Source of the DNA: DATKKM01 sp035542855
GTDB taxonomy: Bacteria; Chloroflexota; Dehalococcoidia; SM23-28-2; RBG-16-64-32
DNA: 27,487 nt
Assembly (NCBI GenBank): GCA_035542855.1
Contig: DATKKM010000015.1
Coordinates: forward strand, 1 to 27,487
Direction: 5' to 3'
The translations under genes were made by a program, and so were the position numbers. The notes beneath the pieces are model-generated. The model made no database searches, was not told the origin of the DNA, and saw nothing but the letters and a program-made list of their open reading frames with translations. This document shows positions 17,438 through 24,795 of this stretch, one piece after another. Numbering within the stretch: position 1 is the first letter of the stretch; each line of letters opens with the position of its first letter.

Positions 17438-18307
17438 ATGAAACCAGAGATCCGCACGGCGATCAAGGAGATTCAGGCGAACCGCGACATTGGCTCACGG
17501 CAGCTGGCGGCGGCGGCGCTCCACGCTCTACAGAGCATCGGGCCGGAGTGCAGCGGCGAGGAGCTGCGGGAGACGTGCCGGGCGCTGGCCCTGGCCCGCC
17601 CGATGAACGCCGCGGTGGAGAACGCCGTAGCCTGGGCCTGGGCCCGCTACCTGGAGACCGGCGATTGCGCCCGCTCCGTGGAAGAGACGCTGGAGAACCT
17701 GGAGGCGGCGCCCGATCAGATCGTCCTCGCCGCGCGGAAGGTCGTGCCGTCCGGCACGATCATGACCCACAGCTGGTCGTCGACGGTGATCGAGCTGCTC
17801 AAGCGGATCAAGCCGCGACGGGTGATCGTCTCCGAGGCGCGGCCGTTCGGCGACGGCCTGCGGGTGGCGCGCGAGCTGGTGCCGGAAGGCATATCGGCGA
17901 CGCTGGTGACGGACGCGCAGATGGCGCTCTTCGTCCACGAGGCGGACGCCGTCGTCGTCGGCGCGGACACGATCATGCCGGAGGGCGATTTCATCAACAA
18001 GATCGGGACGCGCCTGCTGGCGCTGGCCGCGCGGGACGCCGAGGTGCCGTTTTACGCGGTGGCGGAGACGATGAAGGTGTCGGCGCCCTCGGAGCCGCTG
18101 CCGTTCGCGCCCCAGGAGGGCAAGGCGAAGGAGATCTGCGCCGAGAAGTGGCTGGAGGTGCGCAACGTCCTCTACGAGGTAACGCCCTCGCGGCTGGTTA
18201 CGGCCTACGTCACGGAGCAGGGCGCGATCGACCCGGCGGAGGTGACGCGCTTCTCCACGGAGGCGGAGCGCCGCTGGCAGGCGCTGATGAACTCGCACGA
18301 GCTGTAG
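17438..18307 (+). CDS. eIF2B alpha/beta/delta-MtnA-R15P-isomerase fold protein, catalytic Cys absent
   Basis: The 289-residue protein has the family's helical N-terminal half followed by the Rossmann-like C-terminal half: 'GTIMTHSWSSTVIELL' (106-120), 'VIVSEARPFGDGLRVARELV', 'VVVGADTIMPEGDFINKIGT' (172-191) and 'VPFYAVAETMKVS'. MtnA and ribose-1,5-bisphosphate isomerase use a Cys in the first motif and an Asp in 'GAD'. The Asp is kept (D177) but the Cys position is Ser112 ('THSWSS' where R15P isomerases have 'THCNS' or similar). It is also shorter than MtnA (about 340-370). An isomerase role is therefore doubtful; a regulatory or ligand-binding role, or a serine-variant enzyme, are alternatives. 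The start is fixed by AGGAGGAG at 17427-17434. It has its own promoter and leader. Confidence 0.82.
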   Translation: MKPEIRTAIKEIQANRDIGSRQLAAAALHALQSIGPECSGEELRETCRALALARPMNAAVENAVAWAWARYLETGDCARSVEETLENLEAAPDQIVLAARKVVPSGTIMTHSWSSTVIELLKRIKPRRVIVSEARPFGDGLRVARELVPEGISATLVTDAQMALFVHEADAVVVGADTIMPEGDFINKIGTRLLALAARDAEVPFYAVAETMKVSAPSEPLPFAPQEGKAKEICAEKWLEVRNVLYEVTPSRLVTAYVTEQGAIDPAEVTRFSTEAERRWQALMNSHEL

Positions 18308-18322
18308 CGACAGCCCGACGCC

Positions 18323-18343
18323 GGGGCGAGCGCCGCTCGCCCC
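18323..18343. terminator. Hairpin between convergent genes (terminator or dispersed repeat)
   Basis: GGGGCGAGC (18323-18331), a GCC loop and GCTCGCCCC (18335-18343) form a perfect 9-bp stem followed by TAC. It lies in the 41-nt gap between the ends of the eIF2B-fold gene and the GNAT gene, the right place for a shared terminator. There is no T tract on either side. The GGGGCGA...TCGCCCCTAC form recalls a type of dispersed intergenic palindrome seen in many high-GC genomes. Confidence 0.5.
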
Positions 18344-18348
18344 TACAA

Positions 18349-18969
18349 CTAGCGGATGGGTTCGCGGATCAGCGTCCAGAGCGGCGGGCCGTTGCCCGGC
18401 ATTTGGATCTCGCGCTTGATGGCGAAGCCCTGTTTCTGGTAGAAGTCCAGGTTCACGCGCTTCGCGGTTTCCACATAGCACGGCGCGTTGCCGGTGTCGG
18501 CCTCGCGCAGCTCCGGCGATAGCACTGCGCTGCCGAAGCCCTTGCCCTGGTCCGGCGGGTCGACTGCGAGCAGCCAGAGGTACCAGTGTTTCCTGGGCAC
18601 GTCGTGCTTGTGCATCTCCTCCAGCTTGTTGCCCACGGCGATGAAGTTGCGCAGGTTGCGCAGGTTGAAGTTGCTGAGGAGCAGCGGGATGAACCCGCAG
18701 CGCAACTGCTTGAGGAAGCTGGCAGGCGCCCCGCCGGGCGGCAGCCACACCGCGCCCACGCGGATCCGCCCGTCCTCCTCTACTGTCTGAACGCGGCCCC
18801 AGCGCAGCCCGTATCGGATGACCATGCGCATGTAGGCGTCCATCACCCGGCCGCGCGTCTTCTCGTTCGGCGCCAGGTGAACGATGGCCGGGTCGTCCCA
18901 GAAGGCCCGGCGGTAGAGGGCGATGAGGTCGTCCATCTCATGGGCATGCAGTCTCCGCACGTCTTTCAT
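18349..18969 (-). CDS. GNAT family N-acetyltransferase
   Basis: The 206-residue protein should transfer an acyl group from acyl-CoA to an unknown amine. The acetyl-CoA binding motif is visible as 'LWLLAVDPPDQGKGFGSAVL' (around 122-141), with Q-G-K-G-F-G forming the pyrophosphate loop. 'APCYVETAKRVNLDFYQKQGF' is the typical GNAT C-terminal strand and helix. 'MKDVRRLHAHEMDDLIALYRR' is a normal GNAT N-terminus, so the ATG at 18969 is chosen. The frame remains open upstream but reads through a repeat-like hairpin. It converges on the eIF2B-fold gene and diverges from the J-domain/FKBP gene. Confidence 0.86.
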   Translation of the reverse strand: MKDVRRLHAHEMDDLIALYRRAFWDDPAIVHLAPNEKTRGRVMDAYMRMVIRYGLRWGRVQTVEEDGRIRVGAVWLPPGGAPASFLKQLRCGFIPLLLSNFNLRNLRNFIAVGNKLEEMHKHDVPRKHWYLWLLAVDPPDQGKGFGSAVLSPELREADTGNAPCYVETAKRVNLDFYQKQGFAIKREIQMPGNGPPLWTLIREPIR

Positions 18970-19000
18970 GGTCGCCACGGGCGGTAGGTTAACACGGCGG

Positions 19001-19041
19001 CCCCTCACCCCCGGCCCCTCCCGCTTCGCGAGAGAGGGGCG
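19001..19041. repeat. Palindromic intergenic element
   Basis: This C-rich stretch ends in the hairpin GCCCCTC (19014-19020) / GAGGGGC (19034-19040), with an inner CGC-TTC-GCG stem (19022-19030). The composition, a run of 'CCCCTCACCCCCGGCCCCTC' leading into an inverted repeat, is like dispersed intergenic repeats of high-GC bacteria. It lies between the divergent GNAT and J-domain/FKBP genes. Only one copy is in the window, so its repeat nature is inferred. Confidence 0.4.
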
Positions 19042-19136
19042 ACTCCTTCGTGCAGCGTTCGGACGTGGTGCCAGAAGTGCCGTGGCTCTCCCTTGTTCCA
19101 TGTTCGGGGCGGGATCGGGTTGGGCAGCGCCCCCTA

Positions 19137-19165
19137 ATGACCGTCACATCTTCAGCGAATACAAT
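19137..19165 (+). promoter_or_regulatory. Promoter of the J-domain/FKBP gene
   Basis: ATGACC (19137-19142, 4 of 6) and TACAAT (19160-19165, 5 of 6) have a 17-nt spacer. The transcript would start near 19172, leaving about 50 nt that include GGAGG (19207-19211) before the GTG at 19224. This argues against the upstream in-frame start codons. Confidence 0.5.
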
Positions 19166-19223
19166 GTCATTCGCGTGTCCGCAACCCGGACGAAATAACG
19201 CGAACTGGAGGCAAGACCCGTCC

Positions 19224-20132
19224 GTGTCCTACGAGAAAGACTATTACGCAATTCTGCAGATCAGCCGGAACGCGTCGCAGGAAGAGGTGGAGCGCGCCTA
19301 CACTCGCCTGTCGCAGACCTACCACCCGGAGACGAGCCAGAAAAAGCGCGCGGCCCAGCGCTTCGCGGATGTGCAAGCGGCGTACGAGACGCTGAAGGAC
19401 CCGCGCAAGCGCCGCCAGTATGACCGGCAGCTGGCGGCAGAGAGGGCGGCGGCCGGCGGCATGGCCCCGGCGGACGTGCTCTCCAACCGGTTCGTGCTGC
19501 TGTCCGGCGGCGTGATCGTGGCCAGCATCGGCGTGATCATAGCGCTGGTGTTGCTGCTTGGCGGTGGCGGCTCCCCCGAGGAGGTACAGAACACGGGTAC
19601 GCCGACCGCGACACCTGCTGGGCAGACGCCTGCGCCGACGGTGCCGCCCTCGCCGCCGGAGATCACCGCGCCGTTCACGACGACTGCCTCAGGCCTGCAG
19701 ATCGCGACGATCCAGGAGGGCACGGGTGAAACGCCGCAGGCGCACCAGATGGTGACGGTCAACTACACCGGCTGGCTGGACGAGGCGAACGGCGGCGGCG
19801 TCTTCGATAGCTCGCTGAACCGGCAGCCCTTCGCCTTCGTCCTTGGCGAACAGAGGGTGATCAAGGCCTGGGACGAGGCGGTGGCCATGATGAAGGTGGG
19901 TGGCGTTTATCGGATCATCGCCCCGCCGGACATCGCCTACGGCGCGTCGGGCTCTGGCAGCGCGATCCCGCCCAACGCGACGCTCACGTTCGACATCTCC
20001 GTCCTCAGCATCGGAACGCCGACACCGGCCGCATCCGCCACCCCAACAGCCGCGCCGACGACCACACCGACGGCCGCAGCTACCGACACGCCGACGGCGG
20101 CCGCCAGCGACACCCCAACCCCAGCATCGTAG
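19224..20132 (+). CDS. Membrane-anchored J-domain/FKBP peptidyl-prolyl isomerase fusion
   Basis: The 302-residue protein has, in order: a J-domain (about 5-68: 'DYYAILQISRNASQEEVERAY', then 'YHPETS', then 'AYETLKDPRKRRQYD'); one hydrophobic segment (90-112); a Pro/Thr-rich linker (about 114-150); an FKBP domain (about 152-263, with 'VTVNYTGWL', 'GVFDSS', 'VIKAWDEAV' and 'IPPNATLTFDISVL'); and a Thr/Pro/Ala-rich tail. The J-domain's HPD triad is HPE (34-36). The positive-inside pattern places the J-domain in the cytosol and the FKBP outside. J-domains stimulate DnaK and FKBPs isomerise prolyl bonds, so the protein may link Hsp70 to folding of exported proteins (inference). The GTG at 19224 is supported by J-domain position, GGAGG and promoter. 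A cytosolic FKBP gene follows after 10 nt. Confidence 0.82.
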   Translation: MSYEKDYYAILQISRNASQEEVERAYTRLSQTYHPETSQKKRAAQRFADVQAAYETLKDPRKRRQYDRQLAAERAAAGGMAPADVLSNRFVLLSGGVIVASIGVIIALVLLLGGGGSPEEVQNTGTPTATPAGQTPAPTVPPSPPEITAPFTTTASGLQIATIQEGTGETPQAHQMVTVNYTGWLDEANGGGVFDSSLNRQPFAFVLGEQRVIKAWDEAVAMMKVGGVYRIIAPPDIAYGASGSGSAIPPNATLTFDISVLSIGTPTPAASATPTAAPTTTPTAAATDTPTAAASDTPTPAS

Positions 20133-20142
20133 AGGAGACTTG

Positions 20143-20478
20143 ATGAAGACCGACAGTGGACTTGAATACGAAGACTCGAAGGAAGGCGCCGGCGCCGAGG
20201 CGAAGGCCGGCCAGAAGGTCAGCGTGCACTACACGGGCACGCTGACCGACGGCACGAAGTTCGACAGCTCACGCGATCGCGGCCGTCCGTTCGAGTTCAC
20301 GCTGGGCGTGGGCGAGGTGATTAAGGGCTGGGATGAGGGCGTGGCCGGGATGAAGGTGGGCGGGCAGCGCAAGCTGACGATCCCGCCGGACCTGGGCTAC
20401 GGATCGCGCGGCGCGGGGGGCGTCATCCCGCCGAACGCGACGCTGATCTTCGACGTGGAGTTGCTGGGCGTCCGTTAG
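20143..20478 (+). CDS. FKBP-type peptidyl-prolyl cis-trans isomerase, single domain
   Basis: The 111-residue protein is a minimal FKBP with all core residues visible: 'VSVHYTGTLTDGTKFDSSRD' (26-45), 'FEFTLGVGEVIKGWDEGV' (50-67), 'GGQRKLTIPPDLGYG' (73-87) and 'IPPNATLIFDVELL' (95-108). It catalyses cis-trans isomerisation of Xaa-Pro bonds. There is no signal peptide, so it is cytosolic, unlike the fused FKBP domain upstream. The ribosome site GAGGAG overlaps the stop of the upstream gene (TAGAGGAG), indicating an operon. Its sequence is close to the upstream FKBP domain, so the pair may stem from duplication. Confidence 0.94.
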   Translation: MKTDSGLEYEDSKEGAGAEAKAGQKVSVHYTGTLTDGTKFDSSRDRGRPFEFTLGVGEVIKGWDEGVAGMKVGGQRKLTIPPDLGYGSRGAGGVIPPNATLIFDVELLGVR

Positions 20479-20558
20479 CGGACGGCTGCCGCGCTCCACT
20501 TTGCTAGTAGCGCGCAATCGTTTCGCGGCTGACCCGCCCGCCCGGGAGGGTTGTTCTT

Positions 20559-20608
20559 CTGGGGGACACCCCAGGCCCGGCAGAGATGGGACTTCGTCCC
20601 TTCTCTGC
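20559..20608. repeat. Double-hairpin element between convergent genes
   Basis: Hairpin one is CTGGGG (20559-20564), GACA, CCCCAG (20569-20574). Hairpin two is GCAGAGATGGGAC (20580-20592), TTC, GTCCCTTCTCTGC (20596-20608), 13 positions with a single T-T mismatch. They lie between the ends of the FKBP gene (20478) and the acyl-CoA dehydrogenase gene (20629), where bidirectional termination is expected. No strong T tract follows. The two-hairpin layout, with a GGGAC-TTC-GTCCC apex, looks like a dispersed intergenic palindrome. Confidence 0.5.
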
Positions 20609-20628
20609 ACTCTTCCCTTCGCCCTCGC

Positions 20629-22464
20629 TTAGCGGGCGCGCTCGTCTACGAGGGCGCCCGCTACCAGGTCATTGAACCGCTCCAGCGCCAGGCTGGACGG
20701 CGCGTCGATATCGCGCAGGCGGTTGCGGTCCGTGAGGTAGCGCTCCGTGTACAGCCCGGCGACCACGGACTTGCGGTCGTCTCCGTACTGGCGCAGCTCC
20801 CACTCGGCGCGCTCGCAGAGGATGGCCGCGGTGAACGTCTCCGCCATGAACTGGGCCAGCGGGAAGAGCCGCGCCTCGGCCACCTCGGCGTCCAGGCGCT
20901 TCCAGGCCTCGAGCGCCGCCGCCAGGTCTTCCTTGCGGTCGCGTACGACATGCGCAGCGGGGACCGCCTCGCCGGCGTTGTCCAGGGCTTGCTGGATGCG
21001 GGCCAGGAACGGCTCGTCGGCGGCCTCGCGCTCGATGGCGCGGCGGACGTCCAGGCAGAGGATGTTGTCCGGGCCTTCCCAGAGGGTGTTGATCTGCGCG
21101 TCGCGGAGGATGCGGGCCACCGGCCAGGTCTCGATGTAGCCGTTGCCGCCGTGGATCTCGATGGCGTCGCTGGCCATCGTGATGCCCAGGCGGGCGGCCT
21201 TCAGCTTGGCCAGCGGCGGCACTATGCGCGAGCGCTCCAGCGCCCGGTCTGGCCGCTGGTGGTTGGGGTAGCCGTAGCCTTCGAAGAGCATCGCCTGCAC
21301 CGCTTCCACGTCCACGATCATCTCGGCCAGCTTGCGGCGCATCAGCGGGTGCTGGCGCAGCGGCGTCCGCCAGGAGTTGCGGGCCTGCGTGTAGCAGAGC
21401 GACTCGACGAGAGCGCGGCGGGCACAGCCGAGGCCCATCATCGCCACGCCCAGGCGGGCGCCGTTGGTCATCGCCATCAGGCGCGCCATTCCCTTGCCGT
21501 CGCTGGGCGAGCCGTCCCCGGCTGTTGGCGGGCCGGAGAGCATGAACGCCTCCGCGTCGACGAACTCCACCTCGCCGGAGGCGACGGCGTGGGTGCCCAT
21601 CTTCGCCTTCAGCTGGCGGATGCGGATGCCGTTGCGGCTGCCGTCGCGGCGGTGCTTGAGGACGAGGAATGGCGTGTTGCCGCGCACGCTGTCCGGCGCG
21701 CCGACCGGCTTGGCGAGGACGACGAACGCTTCGCCGTCACAGTTGGAGGCGAACCACTTGAAGCCGTTGAGGATCCAGGCGTCGCCGTTGGGGACGGCCG
21801 TTGTCTCCAGGCTGCCCAGGTCGGAGCCGCCGGTGCGCTCGGTGAAGAACTGGCCTGTCGCGCCGACCCATTCGCCGGACTCGATGCGGGAGAGAACGTA
21901 GTCCTGCACGTCGCGCGGGGCGAACTGCGCGACCTGCGACTCCACCATGCCGGCGTCGGCGCCCATGGCGCATGACATGCCGATCTCGGCCTGGTCCAGG
22001 AGGTAGCCGGAGGCCATGCCCAGCGGCCCGTAAGGCACGCCGGCGGCCTCAGCCGCGCGCTGGAACTGCGGGCCCATGAAGCCGTTCTGCACCAGGTCGC
22101 GCTTGGTGGCCCTGGCGGACTCCGAGATGATGACTTCGCTGACGTCGTGGCCCCAGCGGTCGTACTTGACCAGGCGCGGCGGGTTCTTGTCCGTGATCTC
22201 GGCGCGCTCGGCGATGGGGCCGCCCATCAGGGCGCCGTAGCCGTGCAAGTGCGGCTCAGCCCACGCGTACTGGTCTTCGGTGAGGTAGTAGCGCATGGAG
22301 CGCTGCAGGGTGGGGTCGCAGTCGAACCAGTTGAGGCCGATGGCGCCGGGGAAGCGCTCCGTCCGGTAGCGCTCGGACTTTTCGGGGGTGTTGAAGGGGA
22401 GCGCGTCTACTCGCTCTTCGCCGTAGCTGGCTGATTTGGCAGTGCGTTCGGCTTCGGTTGTCAT
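20629..22464 (-). CDS. Acyl-CoA dehydrogenase, AidB-like subfamily
   Basis: The 611-residue flavoprotein is larger than ordinary acyl-CoA dehydrogenases (about 380-400) and matches the AidB-type group. It has a long N-terminal domain ('PFNTPEKSERYRTERFPG', 'CDPTLQRSMRYYL'), the FAD/substrate block 'GQFFTERTGGSDLGSLET', 'LNGFKWFASNCDGEAFVVLA', 'SDAIEIHGGNGYIETWPVAR' and 'INTLWEGPDNILCLDVRRA', where Glu463 is in the position of the catalytic base. E. coli AidB is induced by alkylation stress and binds DNA; other members are isovaleryl-type dehydrogenases. The substrate is not predictable here. The ATG at 22464 has AGGAG six bases upstream. It appears to be a lone transcription unit. Confidence 0.88.
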   Translation of the reverse strand: MTTEAERTAKSASYGEERVDALPFNTPEKSERYRTERFPGAIGLNWFDCDPTLQRSMRYYLTEDQYAWAEPHLHGYGALMGGPIAERAEITDKNPPRLVKYDRWGHDVSEVIISESARATKRDLVQNGFMGPQFQRAAEAAGVPYGPLGMASGYLLDQAEIGMSCAMGADAGMVESQVAQFAPRDVQDYVLSRIESGEWVGATGQFFTERTGGSDLGSLETTAVPNGDAWILNGFKWFASNCDGEAFVVLAKPVGAPDSVRGNTPFLVLKHRRDGSRNGIRIRQLKAKMGTHAVASGEVEFVDAEAFMLSGPPTAGDGSPSDGKGMARLMAMTNGARLGVAMMGLGCARRALVESLCYTQARNSWRTPLRQHPLMRRKLAEMIVDVEAVQAMLFEGYGYPNHQRPDRALERSRIVPPLAKLKAARLGITMASDAIEIHGGNGYIETWPVARILRDAQINTLWEGPDNILCLDVRRAIEREAADEPFLARIQQALDNAGEAVPAAHVVRDRKEDLAAALEAWKRLDAEVAEARLFPLAQFMAETFTAAILCERAEWELRQYGDDRKSVVAGLYTERYLTDRNRLRDIDAPSSLALERFNDLVAGALVDERAR

Positions 22465-22558
22465 CTGCGGCTCCTGGACTGAGATTTGGCACCCATAGGA
22501 TACCCCCAAATGACGATTGCGTGGTGCGGCTCCCCGCTGCGTCCGCTAAATTGGCGCC

Positions 22559-22936
22559 ATGTCCATACGAATAGCTACCGTGACCATCGACTGCGCTGAC
22601 CCGGGCCTGCTCGCGCGCTTTTGGGCCGAGGCCCTCGGCTGGCGCATTACCTATGAGTCGGACGAAGAGGTGGTTGTCGAGCGCCCGGGCGGCCGCCCGA
22701 ACGACGAGATCGCTCTGCTGTTCATCAAGGTGCCGGACGAGAAGGTCGTGAAGAACCGGCTGCACCTGGATTTGCGCCCAGATGACCGCGACGCCGAAGT
22801 CGCGCGGCTGCAGACGCTTGGCGCCCGGCGCATCGACATCGGCCAGGGGGACGTGACGTGGGTGGTGATGGCCGATCCCGCGGGCAATGAGTTTTGCGTG
22901 CTGCGGGCGCTACGCCCGGACGAGTTGGCCGTCTAG
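22559..22936 (+). CDS. VOC superfamily (glyoxalase-like) protein
   Basis: The 125-residue protein has the paired beta-alpha-beta-beta-beta modules of the vicinal oxygen chelate fold: 'IATVTIDCADPGLLARFWAE' then 'LGWRITYESDEEVVVERP' in the first half, and 'KNRLHLDLRPDDRDAEVARL' then 'DPAGNEFCVLRAL' in the second. The His in 'RLHLDL' and Glu in 'GNEFCVL' are the usual metal-ligand positions of Glyoxalase_6-type proteins. Substrate is unknown. The ATG lies only 6 nt after a TAAATT box (22547-22552), without a ribosome site, so leaderless translation is possible, though no -35 box fits. Its 3' end overlaps the end of the convergent DUF5667 gene by 4 bases. Confidence 0.83.
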   Translation: MSIRIATVTIDCADPGLLARFWAEALGWRITYESDEEVVVERPGGRPNDEIALLFIKVPDEKVVKNRLHLDLRPDDRDAEVARLQTLGARRIDIGQGDVTWVVMADPAGNEFCVLRALRPDELAV

Positions 22937-24795
22937 GGCGCTACAGGCGCCGGCGTGGAAGTGGGCGTCGGCGACGAGGCCGGCGCCGGGGTGACGACAG
23001 GCGCCTGGTCCAGGATGCGGGCGTATGTGGCTTCGAGGGCGCCGTCGCGGCCCTGTGTTCCCCACACGATCACGCGCTTGCCGACATCGGGCGTGCCGGT
23101 GACTCCTGCGACCGATGTGACGCGCACCTGCCCGATCTCCAGGGTCCAGCGGCTACCGTCGATCTGGCTGATCGTGCCCTCAAGCTGAATGAGGGGCGGG
23201 TCGTCGGGCTTTTCGATGACCTTGACTGTGCTAGCGGTGAGGTCAGGCCCCTGGCGCTGCGTGGTGACGGCGACGAGCGATCCGCGCGGCGGGTCGTCCA
23301 GGTTGTCCGGCGGCGCGACTGGGATCCCGCTGATGGTCCAGATGCCATCCTGGTTGTAGCCCTCGAACGTGCCGAGGACGACAGCGGTGCCGCCATCCGC
23401 GTTGCTGGAGAGCACGGTCACGCGCTTGGCCTGCAGGCTGCCGCCGGCGGAGACTGCTTCGATCTGCACGCGGGCGCCGTCCTGGGCGCTGCCGGCCTTG
23501 GCGTCGATGAACGTGTTGTCGGTGATCTGGAACGTGAGCCCGCCGACGGTCCACTGGTTCGTGGCCTTGCTGACGTCGCCATCAATTGTCCCTTCGAACC
23601 AGGCCGTGTCGTCGGCTCCTTCGGAGGCGGGGGCGTACTGGCTGATTGACCGGACGGACGGGCCGTCCGCGGTGGCGTTCAGCGCGATCTGCACCTCCTG
23701 GCCCTCCTTCACCTGGCCGGTTTGGAGTGTGTCATCGGACAGCGGGAAGTACTGGCCGCCAATCTTGATGCTCTTGTTGGTGATCTCTTCCACGGCGCCG
23801 GAAACCAGCGCCGTAGGGCCAACGTTCGCCTGGACGTTGGCGCTGAGGGCGTGCAGCCGCCCGCTGGAGCTGCGCGCGGCCAGGATGCTGGCGCCGGACC
23901 CCTTCTGCACGTCCTTGTATCCCAGCGTCTGCTGGTCGATGCGGACATCGAAGCCGCCGATCCGCCAGAGGCCGTCTTCGCCCTGCTCCGCCAGGCCGGT
24001 GATGGCCAGGATGCCCCCGGAGAGCTCCTCCGGCCGCAGCGAGACCTGGGCAGCGCCGGCGCCGCCGTCCAGCTGGGTGTTGTGGAGGTTGGCGACGGCC
24101 TCTGTGTAAGTCGTGCGGGTGTTGACAGGCACCTGCGTCCAGACGGCGAGGAGCCGGTCTTCCTGCTCCTGCGCCTGGCTGAGCACACGCGCACGCAAAG
24201 CGGTGTCGTCCAGGTGCGAGGTCAGGATCCGCGCGGCGTGCTGGTTGCGGCCGTTCATATCGGAGAGGGCGTTCTGGGGGACGGGGTCGCCCTGGCGGAC
24301 CGTCTCGTTGATCTCCTCCATGCGCTGCCGCGATTGGTCGAGGAGGACGCTCGCCTTATCGCTATCGTTGAAGGTGAGCCAGACGTGGACGTCCTCGCCG
24401 GCCAGCTTCACGCCGTAGAGCGGGCTGTCCGGCATCGCGTCCTGTGATGCGTAGGCGACTCCGCCCGCTCCAACGGACATCACCGCGACGAAGGCAGACG
24501 TGACGGCCACCGGCTTCAGCCAGGCGCCGTAGCCGCGCGACACTCGCACAGCGGACGGGCGCTTGCCTGCTCGCAGCTCGCCGGCGCGCTTCTGCAGCTT
24601 CCGCCACGCCTGCTCCTGTGCGTTGGCCCCGGCGTGCGCCAGCGGCGTGCGCGATATCGTGTTCACCAGGGACAGGCGGGGCGCCAGCTTGGGCGCCTCG
24701 CGCGGGTAGCGGTCAAGGCACTGCTGGACGGTCGCGCCCAGGCGCATCGCCTCGATGCAGTCGGACAGGATCGACTCAAAGCTGCGGCGGAACAT
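22933..24795 (-). CDS. DUF5667 membrane protein with DUF5666-like repeats, putative anti-sigma partner
   Basis: The 620-residue protein has a cytoplasmic N-terminal part (1-94) with 'DCIEAMRLGATVQQCLDRYP', a pattern I associate with Chloroflexota sigma-linked proteins. One membrane segment follows (about 96-115), then a DUF5667-like helical region (115-235; 'MPDSPLYGVKLAGEDVHVWL'). Five beta-rich units of about 60 residues each resemble DUF5666 (near 261-320, 330-387, 399-461, 471-527 and 536-597), and the end is a Pro/Thr/Ser-rich tail. No HxxxCxxC zinc anti-sigma motif is seen. It starts inside the sigma-factor stop (TGATG), so the pair is translationally coupled. An anti-sigma or surface-sensor role is inferred from this pairing. 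Confidence 0.82.
   Translation of the reverse strand: MFRRSFESILSDCIEAMRLGATVQQCLDRYPREAPKLAPRLSLVNTISRTPLAHAGANAQEQAWRKLQKRAGELRAGKRPSAVRVSRGYGAWLKPVAVTSAFVAVMSVGAGGVAYASQDAMPDSPLYGVKLAGEDVHVWLTFNDSDKASVLLDQSRQRMEEINETVRQGDPVPQNALSDMNGRNQHAARILTSHLDDTALRARVLSQAQEQEDRLLAVWTQVPVNTRTTYTEAVANLHNTQLDGGAGAAQVSLRPEELSGGILAITGLAEQGEDGLWRIGGFDVRIDQQTLGYKDVQKGSGASILAARSSSGRLHALSANVQANVGPTALVSGAVEEITNKSIKIGGQYFPLSDDTLQTGQVKEGQEVQIALNATADGPSVRSISQYAPASEGADDTAWFEGTIDGDVSKATNQWTVGGLTFQITDNTFIDAKAGSAQDGARVQIEAVSAGGSLQAKRVTVLSSNADGGTAVVLGTFEGYNQDGIWTISGIPVAPPDNLDDPPRGSLVAVTTQRQGPDLTASTVKVIEKPDDPPLIQLEGTISQIDGSRWTLEIGQVRVTSVAGVTGTPDVGKRVIVWGTQGRDGALEATYARILDQAPVVTPAPASSPTPTSTPAPVAP

Noticed and set aside
17438..18307. 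Annotation as methylthioribose-1-phosphate isomerase (mtnA)
   Set aside because: The catalytic Cys is Ser, the protein is some 60 residues short, and no methionine-salvage gene is nearby.
20551..21975. Plus-strand frame of about 470 codons opposite the acyl-CoA dehydrogenase
   Set aside because: Antisense to a protein with strong family motifs; the frame itself is low-complexity Ala/Val/Arg/Asp and has no motif.
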